Source: Paracoccaceae bacterium
GTDB lineage: Bacteria > Pseudomonadota > Alphaproteobacteria > Rhodobacterales > Rhodobacteraceae
Length of the DNA: 17,332 nt
Direction of reading: 5' to 3'
Assembly (NCBI GenBank): GCA_007121115.1
Contig: SKMI01000035.1
Coordinates: 1 to 17,332, forward strand
Shown piece by piece: positions 7,571-13,642 of this stretch. The notes below the pieces were generated by a model that was not told the origin of the DNA, ran no database searches, and worked only from the letters and a program-made list of their open reading frames with translations. Each line of letters starts with the position of its first letter. Position 1 is the first letter of the stretch. The translations under genes and the position numbers were made by a program.

Positions 7571-7640
7571 TCTTCATCTTGCCCTAAGTACCCCGGGAGT
7601 CGCCCGGAACGGGCGACGGGGGCGGCGCCCCCATCCCCCG
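7571..7640 (+). repeat. Intergenic double-hairpin element, copy 1 (also likely bidirectional terminator)
   Basis: The element begins TCTTCATCTTGCC, continues through a CCCGGG-containing box, and then has two hairpins: GTCGCCCG/CGGGCGAC with loop GAA (7599-7617), and a 6-bp GGGGGC/GCCCCC stem (7618-7632). The same architecture recurs at 17255-17322 with a shared 5' box but a different first stem. It lies in the space between convergent genes ending at 7538 (+) and 7641 (-). From memory, elements beginning CTTCATCTTGCC and ending in a GGGGGC..GCCCCC hairpin are frequent in Rhodobacterales genomes. Confidence 0.7.
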
Positions 7641-8972
7641 CTACCACCGGCGCGCGTCCGCCAGGTGCCAGAGCGCTGCACCGACCCGCCAGAATGGCTC
7701 GCGCAGAAAGCGCAGCGGGTCGGGCGGCGGTGGGCCGTCGTGCAGGGGCAGGGGGATCGCCTCGGGTCCGGTCTCGCCCAGCGCCAACCGCGCCAGCATG
7801 GCGCCGAAAACAGTGCCCGGCGCGATCCCGCGACCGTTGAAGCCGGAAATCGACCAGGCGCCGGGACCGTGCGCGCAGAAGCGCGGTAGCGCGTCGGGGG
7901 TGGTGCCGATGCGGCCGAACCAGGCGCTTTCGAACGGAACATCGGCCAGCGCGGGGAAAAGCTGCGCCAGCCGCCGCCGCGCCCAGGCGCGGTGCGCCGA
8001 GCGATCCATCGCCCCCAGCGCGCCGACCGAGCCCAGCACCAGCCGCCCGCGCGCATCCATCCGGAACGAGGTCAGGATCTTCGCCGTGTCCCACGCCCCT
8101 TCGCCCCCTGGCAGCACCTGCGCGCGCAGGGCGTCTGGCAAGGGTTCAGTGGCGATGTTGAAATAGGGCAGCACGCTCTGATGCGCGCGCAGCCCCGCCG
8201 CCGCCCCGGTGCCATAGGTGTTCCCCGCCAGGATCAGCGCCCGCGCTTTCACGGACCCGTCGGGCGTGGCCACGCGCCAGCCGCCACCGGATTGCGGTGT
8301 GATGCCGGTGGCCGGGCTGTCCGTGAAGATTTGCGCCCCCGCCGACAGCGCCGCAGCCGCCAGCCCGCGCGCATAGGCCAGCGGCTGGATGGTCCCCGCG
8401 CGAGGATCGAAAAGCGCGGCGCGGAACCCGTGCGCGCCGGTGCGCAATGCGGTCGCCTCGGCGTCCAGCAATTCGACCGCCGCGCCCCGACGCTGCCATT
8501 GCGCATGGCGCGCGCGCAGGGCTGCCGCGCCAGCGTCATCCGGGGCGCAATGCAGCGTGCCCGCCGGACGCGCTTCACAGTCGATGCCGTGACGGCGGAC
8601 AATCTTCCAGACCTGCGCCGGGCCTTCGGCCAGTGCCGCCAGCAGGCGCGGGCCATGGTCCGGGCCAAGCCGCGCCTCCAACGCGTCCGGCATCAGCCAC
8701 AGCGCGGCGTTGACCAGCCCGACGTTGCGCCCCGATCCGCCCTGACCGATTGCTCCGGCCTCGACCACGGCGACCCGTGCGCCCGCCTGCGCCGCATGCA
8801 GGGCAGCCGACAGGCCCGTGTAGCCCGCCCCGACAATGGCGATATCGGCGGTGATGTCGTCGGCCAGCGCCGCGCAGGATGGCGGCGGCGGCGCCGTGGC
8901 GGCCCACAGGCCGCAACCATCGGTGCCGCCATCCCCCGCCGGATCAGGCGTTTCGGTGCCTAAGAAGGCCAT
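7641..8972 (-). CDS. FAD-dependent oxidoreductase, DAO family (PuuB-like)
   Basis: A flavoprotein of the D-amino-acid-oxidase (DAO) superfamily, 443 residues, that would oxidise an amine or amino acid with FAD. The dinucleotide-binding motif is IVGAGYTGLSAALHAAQAGARVAVVEAG (about residues 46-73). It is followed by SGRNVGLVN (80-88), the flavin-contact region typical of gamma-glutamylputrescine oxidoreductase-like members. The C-terminal FAD-binding loop reads SGFNGRGIAPGTVFG. The N-terminal 40 residues are Pro/Ala-rich and unusual, but no obviously better start was found. The Shine-Dalgarno before ATG 8970-8972 is weak. It lies 18 bases after the IalB-like gene stop on the same strand and is probably cotranscribed with it. 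The substrate cannot be read from the sequence. Confidence 0.88.
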   Translation of the reverse strand: MAFLGTETPDPAGDGGTDGCGLWAATAPPPPSCAALADDITADIAIVGAGYTGLSAALHAAQAGARVAVVEAGAIGQGGSGRNVGLVNAALWLMPDALEARLGPDHGPRLLAALAEGPAQVWKIVRRHGIDCEARPAGTLHCAPDDAGAAALRARHAQWQRRGAAVELLDAEATALRTGAHGFRAALFDPRAGTIQPLAYARGLAAAALSAGAQIFTDSPATGITPQSGGGWRVATPDGSVKARALILAGNTYGTGAAAGLRAHQSVLPYFNIATEPLPDALRAQVLPGGEGAWDTAKILTSFRMDARGRLVLGSVGALGAMDRSAHRAWARRRLAQLFPALADVPFESAWFGRIGTTPDALPRFCAHGPGAWSISGFNGRGIAPGTVFGAMLARLALGETGPEAIPLPLHDGPPPPDPLRFLREPFWRVGAALWHLADARRW

Positions 8973-8990
8973 AAGCGGCCCGGCCCCGCA

Positions 8991-9578
8991 TCAGGGTTCG
9001 AGCGATTCGTACCCCGCGGTGAAGCCCATCAGCGACATCGTCGCCTCGACCTCCTGATCGGGGGCGGCGGCGGGGACAAGGGTCCAGACGGCCTCGGATC
9101 CGCGCTTGAACATCTCAATCTCGTCGGCGGTGAAGCCGATGCGGGCCACGCAGCCCATGGCGTTGCAGAAGCTGAAGGGGTAGCGCCGCGCCTCGCCGCC
9201 ATCCACGCGCATGGTCAGTTGCGCCGTCAGCAGCGTTTCCAGCGGCGCGAGGAAGGTCGCACCCGCCGCGGCCTGCTGGCCGGGCGGCAGCGGGAATATC
9301 ATGATCTCGGCCACGGCACCGCCGGTTTCATCGTTCAGCAACTGGGTGATCTGGCACGGATCGTCGCCTTCGGGGGTGCGCATGCAGGTGCGTTCCCAGT
9401 CGGTGAAGACCTCGTCGACATAGGTTTCGCCGATACCGTCGCCGCTTTCGGCCTGGGCGCCCATGCCCAGCGGTTCGCCCATGGACAGACCGGGCTCCCC
9501 TTCCTCGGATTGCGAAAGCGCGGGGGATGCCAGCAGAAGGGCCGGTAGGAGAGCCAGAGCCTTTGCGGTGTTCTTCAT
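8991..9578 (-). CDS. IalB-family (invasion-associated locus B) periplasmic protein
   Basis: A 195-residue exported protein. Residues 1-22 are a signal peptide (MKNTAKALALLPALLLASPALSQ). The mature region shows the family pattern: a 'DWERTC' box, a short spacer to a second Cys followed by Q-I-T-Q, the 'IMIFPLPPGQ' strand, 'FLAPLETLL', and the later pair in FCNAMGC. Four cysteines suggest two disulfides in the periplasm. IalB was named for Bartonella invasion of erythrocytes, but homologues are common in free-living alphaproteobacteria where the function is unknown, so a virulence role should not be assumed. ATG 9576-9578 has an AGG-containing stretch just upstream. It is first in a likely two-gene unit with the FAD oxidoreductase. 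Confidence 0.88.
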   Translation of the reverse strand: MKNTAKALALLPALLLASPALSQSEEGEPGLSMGEPLGMGAQAESGDGIGETYVDEVFTDWERTCMRTPEGDDPCQITQLLNDETGGAVAEIMIFPLPPGQQAAAGATFLAPLETLLTAQLTMRVDGGEARRYPFSFCNAMGCVARIGFTADEIEMFKRGSEAVWTLVPAAAPDQEVEATMSLMGFTAGYESLEP

Positions 9579-9777
9579 CGGGGTACCTGCATTCAGAAAG
9601 TTGACCTCGGATGGGCTCCTAGCACGCCCGTGCGGGTTTGTCAGGCCCTGCCGGCTGAGCGCTGGCCGTGCACTCCGTCACGTTCGGGCGAGATGGCGCC
9701 GAACGATTGGCCAAAAGGGGGATCACGGGACGTGGCTGCGGCGGCAGGGTCGCGGGGCGGTGAGGGTCGGCGGGACC

Positions 9778-9804
9778 AAAATGAAAAGGGCCCCGAAGGG
9801 CCCT
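9778..9804 (-). terminator. Rho-independent terminator with TTCG loop (minus strand)
   Basis: On the minus strand, AGGGCCC and GGGCCCT form a 7-bp stem (9787-9793 with 9798-9804) closed by a TTCG loop, and TTTTCATTTT follows. This is a textbook intrinsic terminator. The nearest minus-strand protein gene stop upstream is 350 bases away, so it more likely ends a short RNA than a gene. Confidence 0.75.
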
Positions 9805-9852
9805 GATCGCACTTGCTTTTGTTTGCTCCCTGTCGGACTGGCCGACGAATTG
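9780..9852 (-). ncRNA. Candidate small RNA of about 70-75 nt (minus strand)
   Basis: A promoter-like pair at 9859-9887 and the TTCG-loop terminator at 9778-9804 bracket about 73 bases on the minus strand with no open reading frame. Inside is a small hairpin (GTCGG / CCGAC, loop CCAGT) and an A-rich single-stranded stretch. The segment 9821-9845 is complementary, with three mismatches, to the transcript predicted to end at the next terminator (9983-10007). The transcription start is estimated, not seen. An alternative is a leader or attenuator fragment, but no gene follows on this strand within reach before the IalB start at 9578. Confidence 0.5.
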
Positions 9853-9858
9853 CGCCGA

Positions 9859-9887
9859 ACCCTATGAACAAAGGACCGGTCCGTCAA
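9859..9887 (-). promoter_or_regulatory. Sigma-70 type promoter for the candidate small RNA
   Basis: Read on the minus strand: TTGACG (9882-9887), a 17-base spacer, and TAGGGT (9859-9864). The -35 box matches consensus at five of six positions; the -10 box matches at three. The spacer contains the palindrome GGACCGGTCC, which could be a regulator site. Confidence 0.45.
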
Positions 9888-9927
9888 CAGGTCATGCACC
9901 ACTTTTTTCGGAACAGCCTGGCAGACG

Positions 9928-9942
9928 TGTCAAGCGTTGACA
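9928..9942. promoter_or_regulatory. Perfect palindrome TGTCAA-GCG-TTGACA, operator-like
   Basis: Two 6-bp arms with a 3-base centre. Each arm is also a perfect -35 box (TTGACA), one for each strand, but no good -10 lies 16-18 bases beyond either. It may be a dimeric regulator site between the two RNA-like units. Confidence 0.4.
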
Positions 9943-9960
9943 GATACCCCGCCGCCGCGG

Positions 9961-9987
9961 AAAAAAGGCCGCGCACGGGGCGCGGCC
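9961..9987 (-). terminator. Rho-independent terminator with T6 tract (minus strand)
   Basis: On the minus strand GGCCGCGC pairs with GCGCGGCC (8-bp stem, 9967-9974 with 9980-9987, 5-base loop) and is followed at once by TTTTTT (9961-9966). It lies about 167 bases downstream of the 91-residue gene's stop. It could end that gene's mRNA with a long 3' UTR, or end a separate or processed small RNA. Confidence 0.75.
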
Positions 9988-10128
9988 AGTCTGACAGGGA
10001 GGAAATATGGCCGTAGTCAACGCCAGATCGGCCATGAGGCGATCCTGTCAGCGGATGCTTAACAATGCGTTTCCGCATCACGCGGAAAATGCAGATTGCC
10101 AGGGCAGCAAACCCGGATGTTCCGTTGC

Positions 10129-10147
10129 CGGGCCCGCGCCGGGCCCG
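10129..10147 (-). terminator. GC hairpin after the 91-residue gene
   Basis: CGGGCCCG (10129-10136) and the same self-complementary octamer (10140-10147) form an 8-bp stem with a 3-base loop, 7 bases after the stop of the minus-strand gene. There is no T-run, so it may be a weak terminator or a 3'-end stabilising stem ahead of the T6 terminator further down. Confidence 0.35.
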
Positions 10148-10153
10148 TCGATT

Positions 10154-10429
10154 TCAGCCGTTGCCGCGCAACGCCTCGGGGTGCATGGCCAGGAATTCGT
10201 GCAGGGTCTTGTAGAGCGCGCGTGCCTGGATCAGATCATGCTTGCGCAGCGCATCGCGGATATCGTCGCAGATCATGCCCTGCACCTTTTGCGGGCCATG
10301 ATGAATGTGCATCAGGTAATCGCCGATCTCGGCGGCCTCGACCTGGCTCAGATGCTCATGCTGGGCAATCGCGTCGATTTCGGCGCGCGACAAACAGGTC
10401 ATGTCCAATATGTCATTTTCGTTGATCAT
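10154..10429 (-). CDS. 91-residue conserved-looking protein divergent from pccB
   Basis: A soluble 91-residue protein with balanced charge and helical character, starting MINENDILDMTCLSRAEIDAIAQHEH at ATG 10427-10429. A very strong purine run (AGGAGGAGGAG) lies a few bases before the start. The sequence is rich in His (HEHLS, HIHHG) with two Cys (CLSR, MICDD), so metal binding is conceivable but not shown. There is no signal peptide or membrane helix. The gene is divergent from pccB and its upstream region includes the twin TTTGCAAA sites, so it may share propionate-linked control. I recall similar short proteins beside pccB in Rhodobacterales, but no function. Confidence 0.8.
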   Translation of the reverse strand: MINENDILDMTCLSRAEIDAIAQHEHLSQVEAAEIGDYLMHIHHGPQKVQGMICDDIRDALRKHDLIQARALYKTLHEFLAMHPEALRGNG

Positions 10430-10539
10430 GGGGCTCCTCCTCCTCATTGACGGGCAAGCATACACCAATTCGGCGGGATACGCGTTGATTCCGGTCAATG
10501 GCGGTGTTTGAAGCTTGCGGGCATCGGCAAGCACGGAAA

Positions 10540-10583
10540 ATTTGCAAATTTTTGCGGCTGCGCTGGCGGAGATTTGCAAATTT
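10540..10583. promoter_or_regulatory. Twin ATTTGCAAATTT operator, probable PccR-type site in the pccB control region
   Basis: ATTTGCAAATTT occurs exactly twice, at 10540-10551 and 10572-10583, 32 bp apart start to start (about three helical turns). A partial third site, TTTGC, overlaps the end of the first. In Rhodobacter sphaeroides the short-chain acyl-CoA regulator PccR is described as binding TTTGCAAA motifs at the pccB promoter. The arrangement here, 109 bases before pccB and 111 bases before the divergent gene, fits such a role for either or both genes. No pccR gene is in the window. Confidence 0.75.
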
Positions 10584-10691
10584 ACCGAAATCCCTTTGTC
10601 ATGCGCGCGGCTTGCCCCTATGGTCCGGCCGACCGGGGGCGGGGCGTCTGAAAAAAGGCGTCTGGCGAGGGGGCGGCTGAGGAGGGAGCGC

Positions 10692-12224
10692 ATGAAGGAC
10701 ATTCTGCAGGAACTGGAATCGCGCCGCGCGCAGGCCCGCGCGGGGGGCGGCGAACGCCGGGTGGCCGCGCAGCACGCCAAGGGCAAGCTGACCGCCCGCG
10801 AACGGCTGGAACTGCTGCTGGACGAGGGCAGCTTCGAGGAATTCGACATGTTTGTCGCCCACCGCTGCACCGATTTCGGGATGCAGGACGACCGCCCCTA
10901 TGGCGACGGGGTGGTGACCGGCTGGGGCACCATCAACGGGCGGCAGGTCTATGTTTTCAGTCAGGATTTCACCGTCTTCGGCGGCTCGCTGTCGGAAACC
11001 CATGCCCAGAAGATCTGCAAGATCATGGACATGGCGATCCAGAACGGCGCGCCGGTGATCGGACTCAACGATTCGGGCGGCGCGCGCATCCAGGAAGGGG
11101 TGGCCAGCCTTGCAGGCTATGCGGATGTGTTCCAGCGCAACATCATGGCCTCGGGCGTGGTGCCGCAGATCAGCGTCATCATGGGGCCGTGCGCGGGCGG
11201 CGCGGTCTATTCCCCGGCCATGACCGACTTCATCTTCATGGTGAAGGACACCAGCTACATGTTCGTCACCGGCCCCGATGTGGTCAAGACGGTCACCAAC
11301 GAAGTGGTCACCGCCGAGGAACTGGGCGGCGCCATCACCCACACGCGCAAGTCCTCGGTCGCCGATGCGGCGTTCGAGAATGACGTGGAGGCGCTGATCG
11401 AGGTGCGGCGTCTGGTGGACCTGTTGCCGCTCAACAACCGCGACGGGGTGCCGAAGCGGCCGTTCTTCGATGACCCAGGGCGGCTGGAACCCAGCCTGGA
11501 CACGCTGATCCCGGAAAACCCCAACACGCCCTATGACATGAAGGAGCTGATCCACAAGGTCGCGGATGAAGGCGATTTCTACGAAATGCAGGCCGAATTC
11601 GCCAAGAACATCATCACCGGTTTCATCCGTCTGGAAGGGCGGACCGTGGGGGTGGTGGCCAACCAGCCGATGGTGCTGGCCGGGTGTCTGGATATCGATT
11701 CCAGCCGCAAGGCGGCCCGCTTCGTCCGCTTCTGCGACGCGTTCGAAATCCCGATCCTGACCTTTGTCGATGTGCCCGGCTTCCTGCCCGGCACCGGGCA
11801 GGAATATGGCGGCGTCATCAAGCATGGCGCTAAGCTCTTGTTCGCCTATGGCGAGGCGACGGTGCCCAAGGTCACGGTCATCACCCGCAAGGCCTATGGC
11901 GGCGCCTATGACGTGATGAGCTCCAAGCACCTGCGCGGGGATTTCAACTACGCCTGGCCGACGGCCGAGATCGCGGTGATGGGCGCCAAGGGCGCGGTGG
12001 AAATCCTCTACCGGTCCGAACTGGGCGCGCCCGAGAAGATCGCCGCGCGCACCAGCGATTACGAGGACCGTTTCGCCAACCCCTTCGTCGCCGCCGAAAA
12101 GGGCTTCATCGATGAAGTGATCATGCCGCATTCGACCCGTAAGCGCGTCTGTCGCGCCTTTGCAAGCTTGCGCAACAAGAAGCTGACCAACCCGTGGAAG
12201 AAGCACGACAACATCCCCCTGTGA
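10692..12224 (+). CDS. pccB: Propionyl-CoA carboxylase, carboxyltransferase (beta) subunit
   Basis: The subunit transfers the carboxyl group from carboxybiotin on PccA to propionyl-CoA, making methylmalonyl-CoA in the cytosol, within an alpha6-beta6 complex. At 510 residues it has the canonical length. Features in order: GKLTARERL at 31-39; NDSGGARIQEGVASLAGY at 126-143 with GPCAGGAVYSPA at 166-177 (N-half CoA site and oxyanion region); and in the C-half NQPMVLAGCLD at 324-334, FVDVPGFLPGTGQE at 358-371, and KAYGGAYDVMSSKHLRGD at 400-417. Asp407 appears to match the Asp that favours propionyl-CoA in actinobacterial PccB. GAGGAGGGAG lies just before ATG 10692; the frame is open upstream to 10515, but those residues include the operator and look non-coding. 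The next gene starts inside its stop codon. Confidence 0.97.
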   Translation: MKDILQELESRRAQARAGGGERRVAAQHAKGKLTARERLELLLDEGSFEEFDMFVAHRCTDFGMQDDRPYGDGVVTGWGTINGRQVYVFSQDFTVFGGSLSETHAQKICKIMDMAIQNGAPVIGLNDSGGARIQEGVASLAGYADVFQRNIMASGVVPQISVIMGPCAGGAVYSPAMTDFIFMVKDTSYMFVTGPDVVKTVTNEVVTAEELGGAITHTRKSSVADAAFENDVEALIEVRRLVDLLPLNNRDGVPKRPFFDDPGRLEPSLDTLIPENPNTPYDMKELIHKVADEGDFYEMQAEFAKNIITGFIRLEGRTVGVVANQPMVLAGCLDIDSSRKAARFVRFCDAFEIPILTFVDVPGFLPGTGQEYGGVIKHGAKLLFAYGEATVPKVTVITRKAYGGAYDVMSSKHLRGDFNYAWPTAEIAVMGAKGAVEILYRSELGAPEKIAARTSDYEDRFANPFVAAEKGFIDEVIMPHSTRKRVCRAFASLRNKKLTNPWKKHDNIPL

Positions 12225-12652
12225 CGCCACCACCCGGCCATCCGGATGCGCGCGCCTTTGCCGCCGACCGCCTGCTGGAAAGCGAGCGGCTGGCGCTGGC
12301 CGCCGCCGGGGCGCCGCTGGCGTTGCTGCTGACGCAGATCGGCACCATTGCGGGGTCCGGGGACCTTGTGCGCCTGCTGGCCACCGTGTCGATGCTTGGC
12401 TTCGTCTATTGCTGCATCTGGCAGGTGTATATCGTGAATTACGCCACCTACTGGCTGGCCGCGGCGCGGATGGAAGGGGACAGCCCCGCGCTTGTCGGGC
12501 GCGGCCAGATCAGCGCCTTCCGCCTGCGCGAGGCGCATACCGAAGAGGGGTTGATCCGTCTGATCCGGCGCTTCCGCTGGCACTATTCGCTGGCCTGTTG
12601 GGCGGGCGGGCTGAGTGGGCTGGGCGCGGCGCTGATGGTGGTCTGGTCATGA
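12221..12652 (+). CDS. Membrane protein coupled to pccB (unknown function)
   Basis: A 143-residue protein with hydrophobic segments at about residues 25-45, 47-70 and 120-142, separated by a basic cytosolic loop (AARMEGDSPALVGRGQISAFRLREAHTEEG). No named family is recognised. GTG 12221 overlaps the pccB stop as GTGA with no visible Shine-Dalgarno, which suggests translation by termination-reinitiation. A second in-frame GTG at 12194 would give nine extra residues inside pccB. Its own stop overlaps the start of the next gene (ATGA at 12649-12652). Tight coupling on both sides indicates one operon with pccB. Confidence 0.75.
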   Translation: MTPPPGHPDARAFAADRLLESERLALAAAGAPLALLLTQIGTIAGSGDLVRLLATVSMLGFVYCCIWQVYIVNYATYWLAAARMEGDSPALVGRGQISAFRLREAHTEEGLIRLIRRFRWHYSLACWAGGLSGLGAALMVVWS

Positions 12653-13050
12653 GCCGGGGGCAGGGGCTTTTGCTGGCGGTTGCGGCCAGTGGCATGGCGC
12701 TGTCCGGTGCCGCAATGGCAGATCCGCTGCACCTGCCTTCGGGGCAGGAGGCGCAGTTGCATGACTTCTACTGGGAGGAAGACAGCGGCACCCTGCGATT
12801 GCGCTACGTGGTCACGGCGGTCGCCGATCCGGATTACGCCGATGACGCAGATGCGGTGTTTGCCGACATGGAGTGGCTGTGCAACGGCGCAGGGCTTGCG
12901 AAGATCAATGCCGACGGCAACCCGTGGGATGGCGTGACCGTCACCATGATGGCCGAACCGGTCGAGCTTGGCCGCAGCGCCCCGGAGGTGGTCCAGTTCT
13001 TCGAAGCCTTCTCGGTCGCGGACGACACCTGTATCTGGGAGGCGTTCTGA
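12649..13050 (+). CDS. Exported small protein in the pcc operon (unknown function)
   Basis: A 133-residue protein with a signal peptide (residues about 1-24, ending GAAMADP). The acidic mature part is rich in Asp/Glu, with two Cys (EWLCNGAG and DDTCIWEAF) that could form a disulfide in the periplasm. There is no catalytic motif I recognise; it may correspond to DUF6497, a family seen in Rhodobacteraceae, but that is from memory and not checked. It starts with a 4-base overlap with the preceding membrane-protein gene. A GGTGGTCTGG stretch upstream gives weak ribosome-binding support. It ends the tightly overlapping part of the pccB transcript; 214 bases follow before the next gene. Confidence 0.72.
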   Translation: MSRGQGLLLAVAASGMALSGAAMADPLHLPSGQEAQLHDFYWEEDSGTLRLRYVVTAVADPDYADDADAVFADMEWLCNGAGLAKINADGNPWDGVTVTMMAEPVELGRSAPEVVQFFEAFSVADDTCIWEAF

Positions 13051-13182
13051 TGCCGGCCCCGTATCTTGTGCCGGGGCAGGCAGCAGGCGTCCCGGTTGGT
13101 GCAGCTTCGCCACACGCGCGCGTGCACGCAGGAATGCTGTGGATCACGGCCCCGAAATCGCGTATCGTCCGAGGCGATGCCA

Positions 13183-13198
13183 TGACCGGCATCGGTCA
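13183..13198. promoter_or_regulatory. Short palindrome TGACCG-GCAT-CGGTCA
   Basis: Perfect 6-bp arms with a 4-base centre in the 214-base space before the first lipoprotein gene. It could be a regulator site or just chance in GC-rich DNA; no clear promoter boxes were recognised around it. Confidence 0.25.
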
Positions 13199-13264
13199 AC
13201 ACCGCAATCGCCGGGCGGCGCCAAAAACGATCGTCCGGGCGGAGAACGAGAGCAGGAGAAACAG

Positions 13265-13396
13265 ATGTCGAAAGCCACTGTCGCAGCAGCGCTTCTGGCG
13301 ACCATGGTGCTGGGTGCTTGCGCAAAGCATCGCCCGGCCGAAGTCGAGCCCGCACCAGAGCCGATCTACGTCGAGCCGGTATCCGTCAAGGGCTGA
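13265..13396 (+). CDS. 43-residue putative lipoprotein
   Basis: The protein starts MSKATVAAALLATMVLGACAK. A lipobox (LGAC) puts the lipidated Cys at residue 19, leaving a mature peptide of only 25 residues, with the Pro/Glu/Val-rich sequence RPAEVEPAPEPIYVEP. AGGAGA lies 6 bases before ATG 13265, a good ribosome site. Such tiny lipoproteins probably anchor in the outer or inner membrane; function is unknown. It is separated from neighbours by more than 200 bases on each side and followed by a hairpin at 13411-13433. Confidence 0.75.
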   Translation: MSKATVAAALLATMVLGACAKHRPAEVEPAPEPIYVEPVSVKG

Positions 13397-13410
13397 TACC
13401 GCTTCCGCGG

Positions 13411-13433
13411 GGCGAGGGACGCGTGCCCTCGCC
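13411..13433 (+). terminator. Hairpin after the 43-residue lipoprotein gene
   Basis: GGCGAGGG (13411-13418) and CCCTCGCC (13426-13433) form a perfect 8-bp stem with a 7-base loop, 14 bases after the stop. No T-run follows. Confidence 0.4.
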
Positions 13434-13584
13434 ACCGCCACGCGTCTGGGCTGGCCGCTGGGCCGGTGTAGCGCCGCGTTCCGGCAAGTTTCCGCGTGGT
13501 CGCAGGGCCATCGGTGGTCATACGCCCAAGCGTGCTTTACCCTTCCCTCCCGGTGCGGACCTGTGTTCCGTGCCCAGGACAATC

Positions 13585-13619
13585 GGCGCCCCGGCAACGG
13601 GGCGCCGTTGTCTTGTTCC
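13585..13619 (+). terminator. Hairpin with GCAA tetraloop and T-rich tail
   Basis: GGCGCCCCG (13585-13593) pairs perfectly with CGGGGCGCC (13598-13606), closed by a GCAA tetraloop, followed by GTTGTCTTGTT. This is a good intrinsic terminator on the plus strand. It sits only 36 bases before the next lipoprotein start, so it could also act as attenuation in that gene's leader. Confidence 0.6.
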
Positions 13620-13642
13620 GAGTGCGACAACAGGAGGGACTT

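Larger units (their letters stand above)
9579..10153. other. 575-bp region without a convincing protein gene
   Basis: No open frame here has protein-like composition plus a believable start. The region holds the IalB gene upstream sequence (9579-9770), a small-RNA-like transcription unit on the minus strand (9778-9887), a 15-bp palindrome (9928-9942), a second minus-strand terminator (9961-9987), and the 3' flank of the 91-residue gene with its hairpin (10129-10147). These parts are listed separately. Confidence 0.6.

Noticed and set aside
8991..9578. Interpreting the IalB-family gene as a virulence factor
   Set aside because: The family is widespread in non-pathogenic alphaproteobacteria and nothing else in the window suggests host invasion.
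9641..9871. 76-codon minus-strand open frame over the small-RNA candidate
   Set aside because: It runs straight through the terminator stem, and has no ribosome site and a low-complexity Arg/Pro/Ser product.
10007..10450. Plus-strand open frame with a good-looking ribosome site (GGGAGGAAAT before ATG)
   Set aside because: Most of it is antisense to the 91-residue gene, which looks more like a real protein. The GGGAGGAAAT sequence is instead explained as part of the 25-base inverted repeat.
10515..10691. N-terminal extension of PccB from an upstream start
   Set aside because: It would translate through the TTTGCAAA operator region, and the protein would be longer than the canonical 510 residues; a strong ribosome site lies directly before 10692.
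10599..12233. 544-codon minus-strand open frame antisense to pccB
   Set aside because: Composition (His, Asp, Gly rich) and position fit a shadow of pccB codons.
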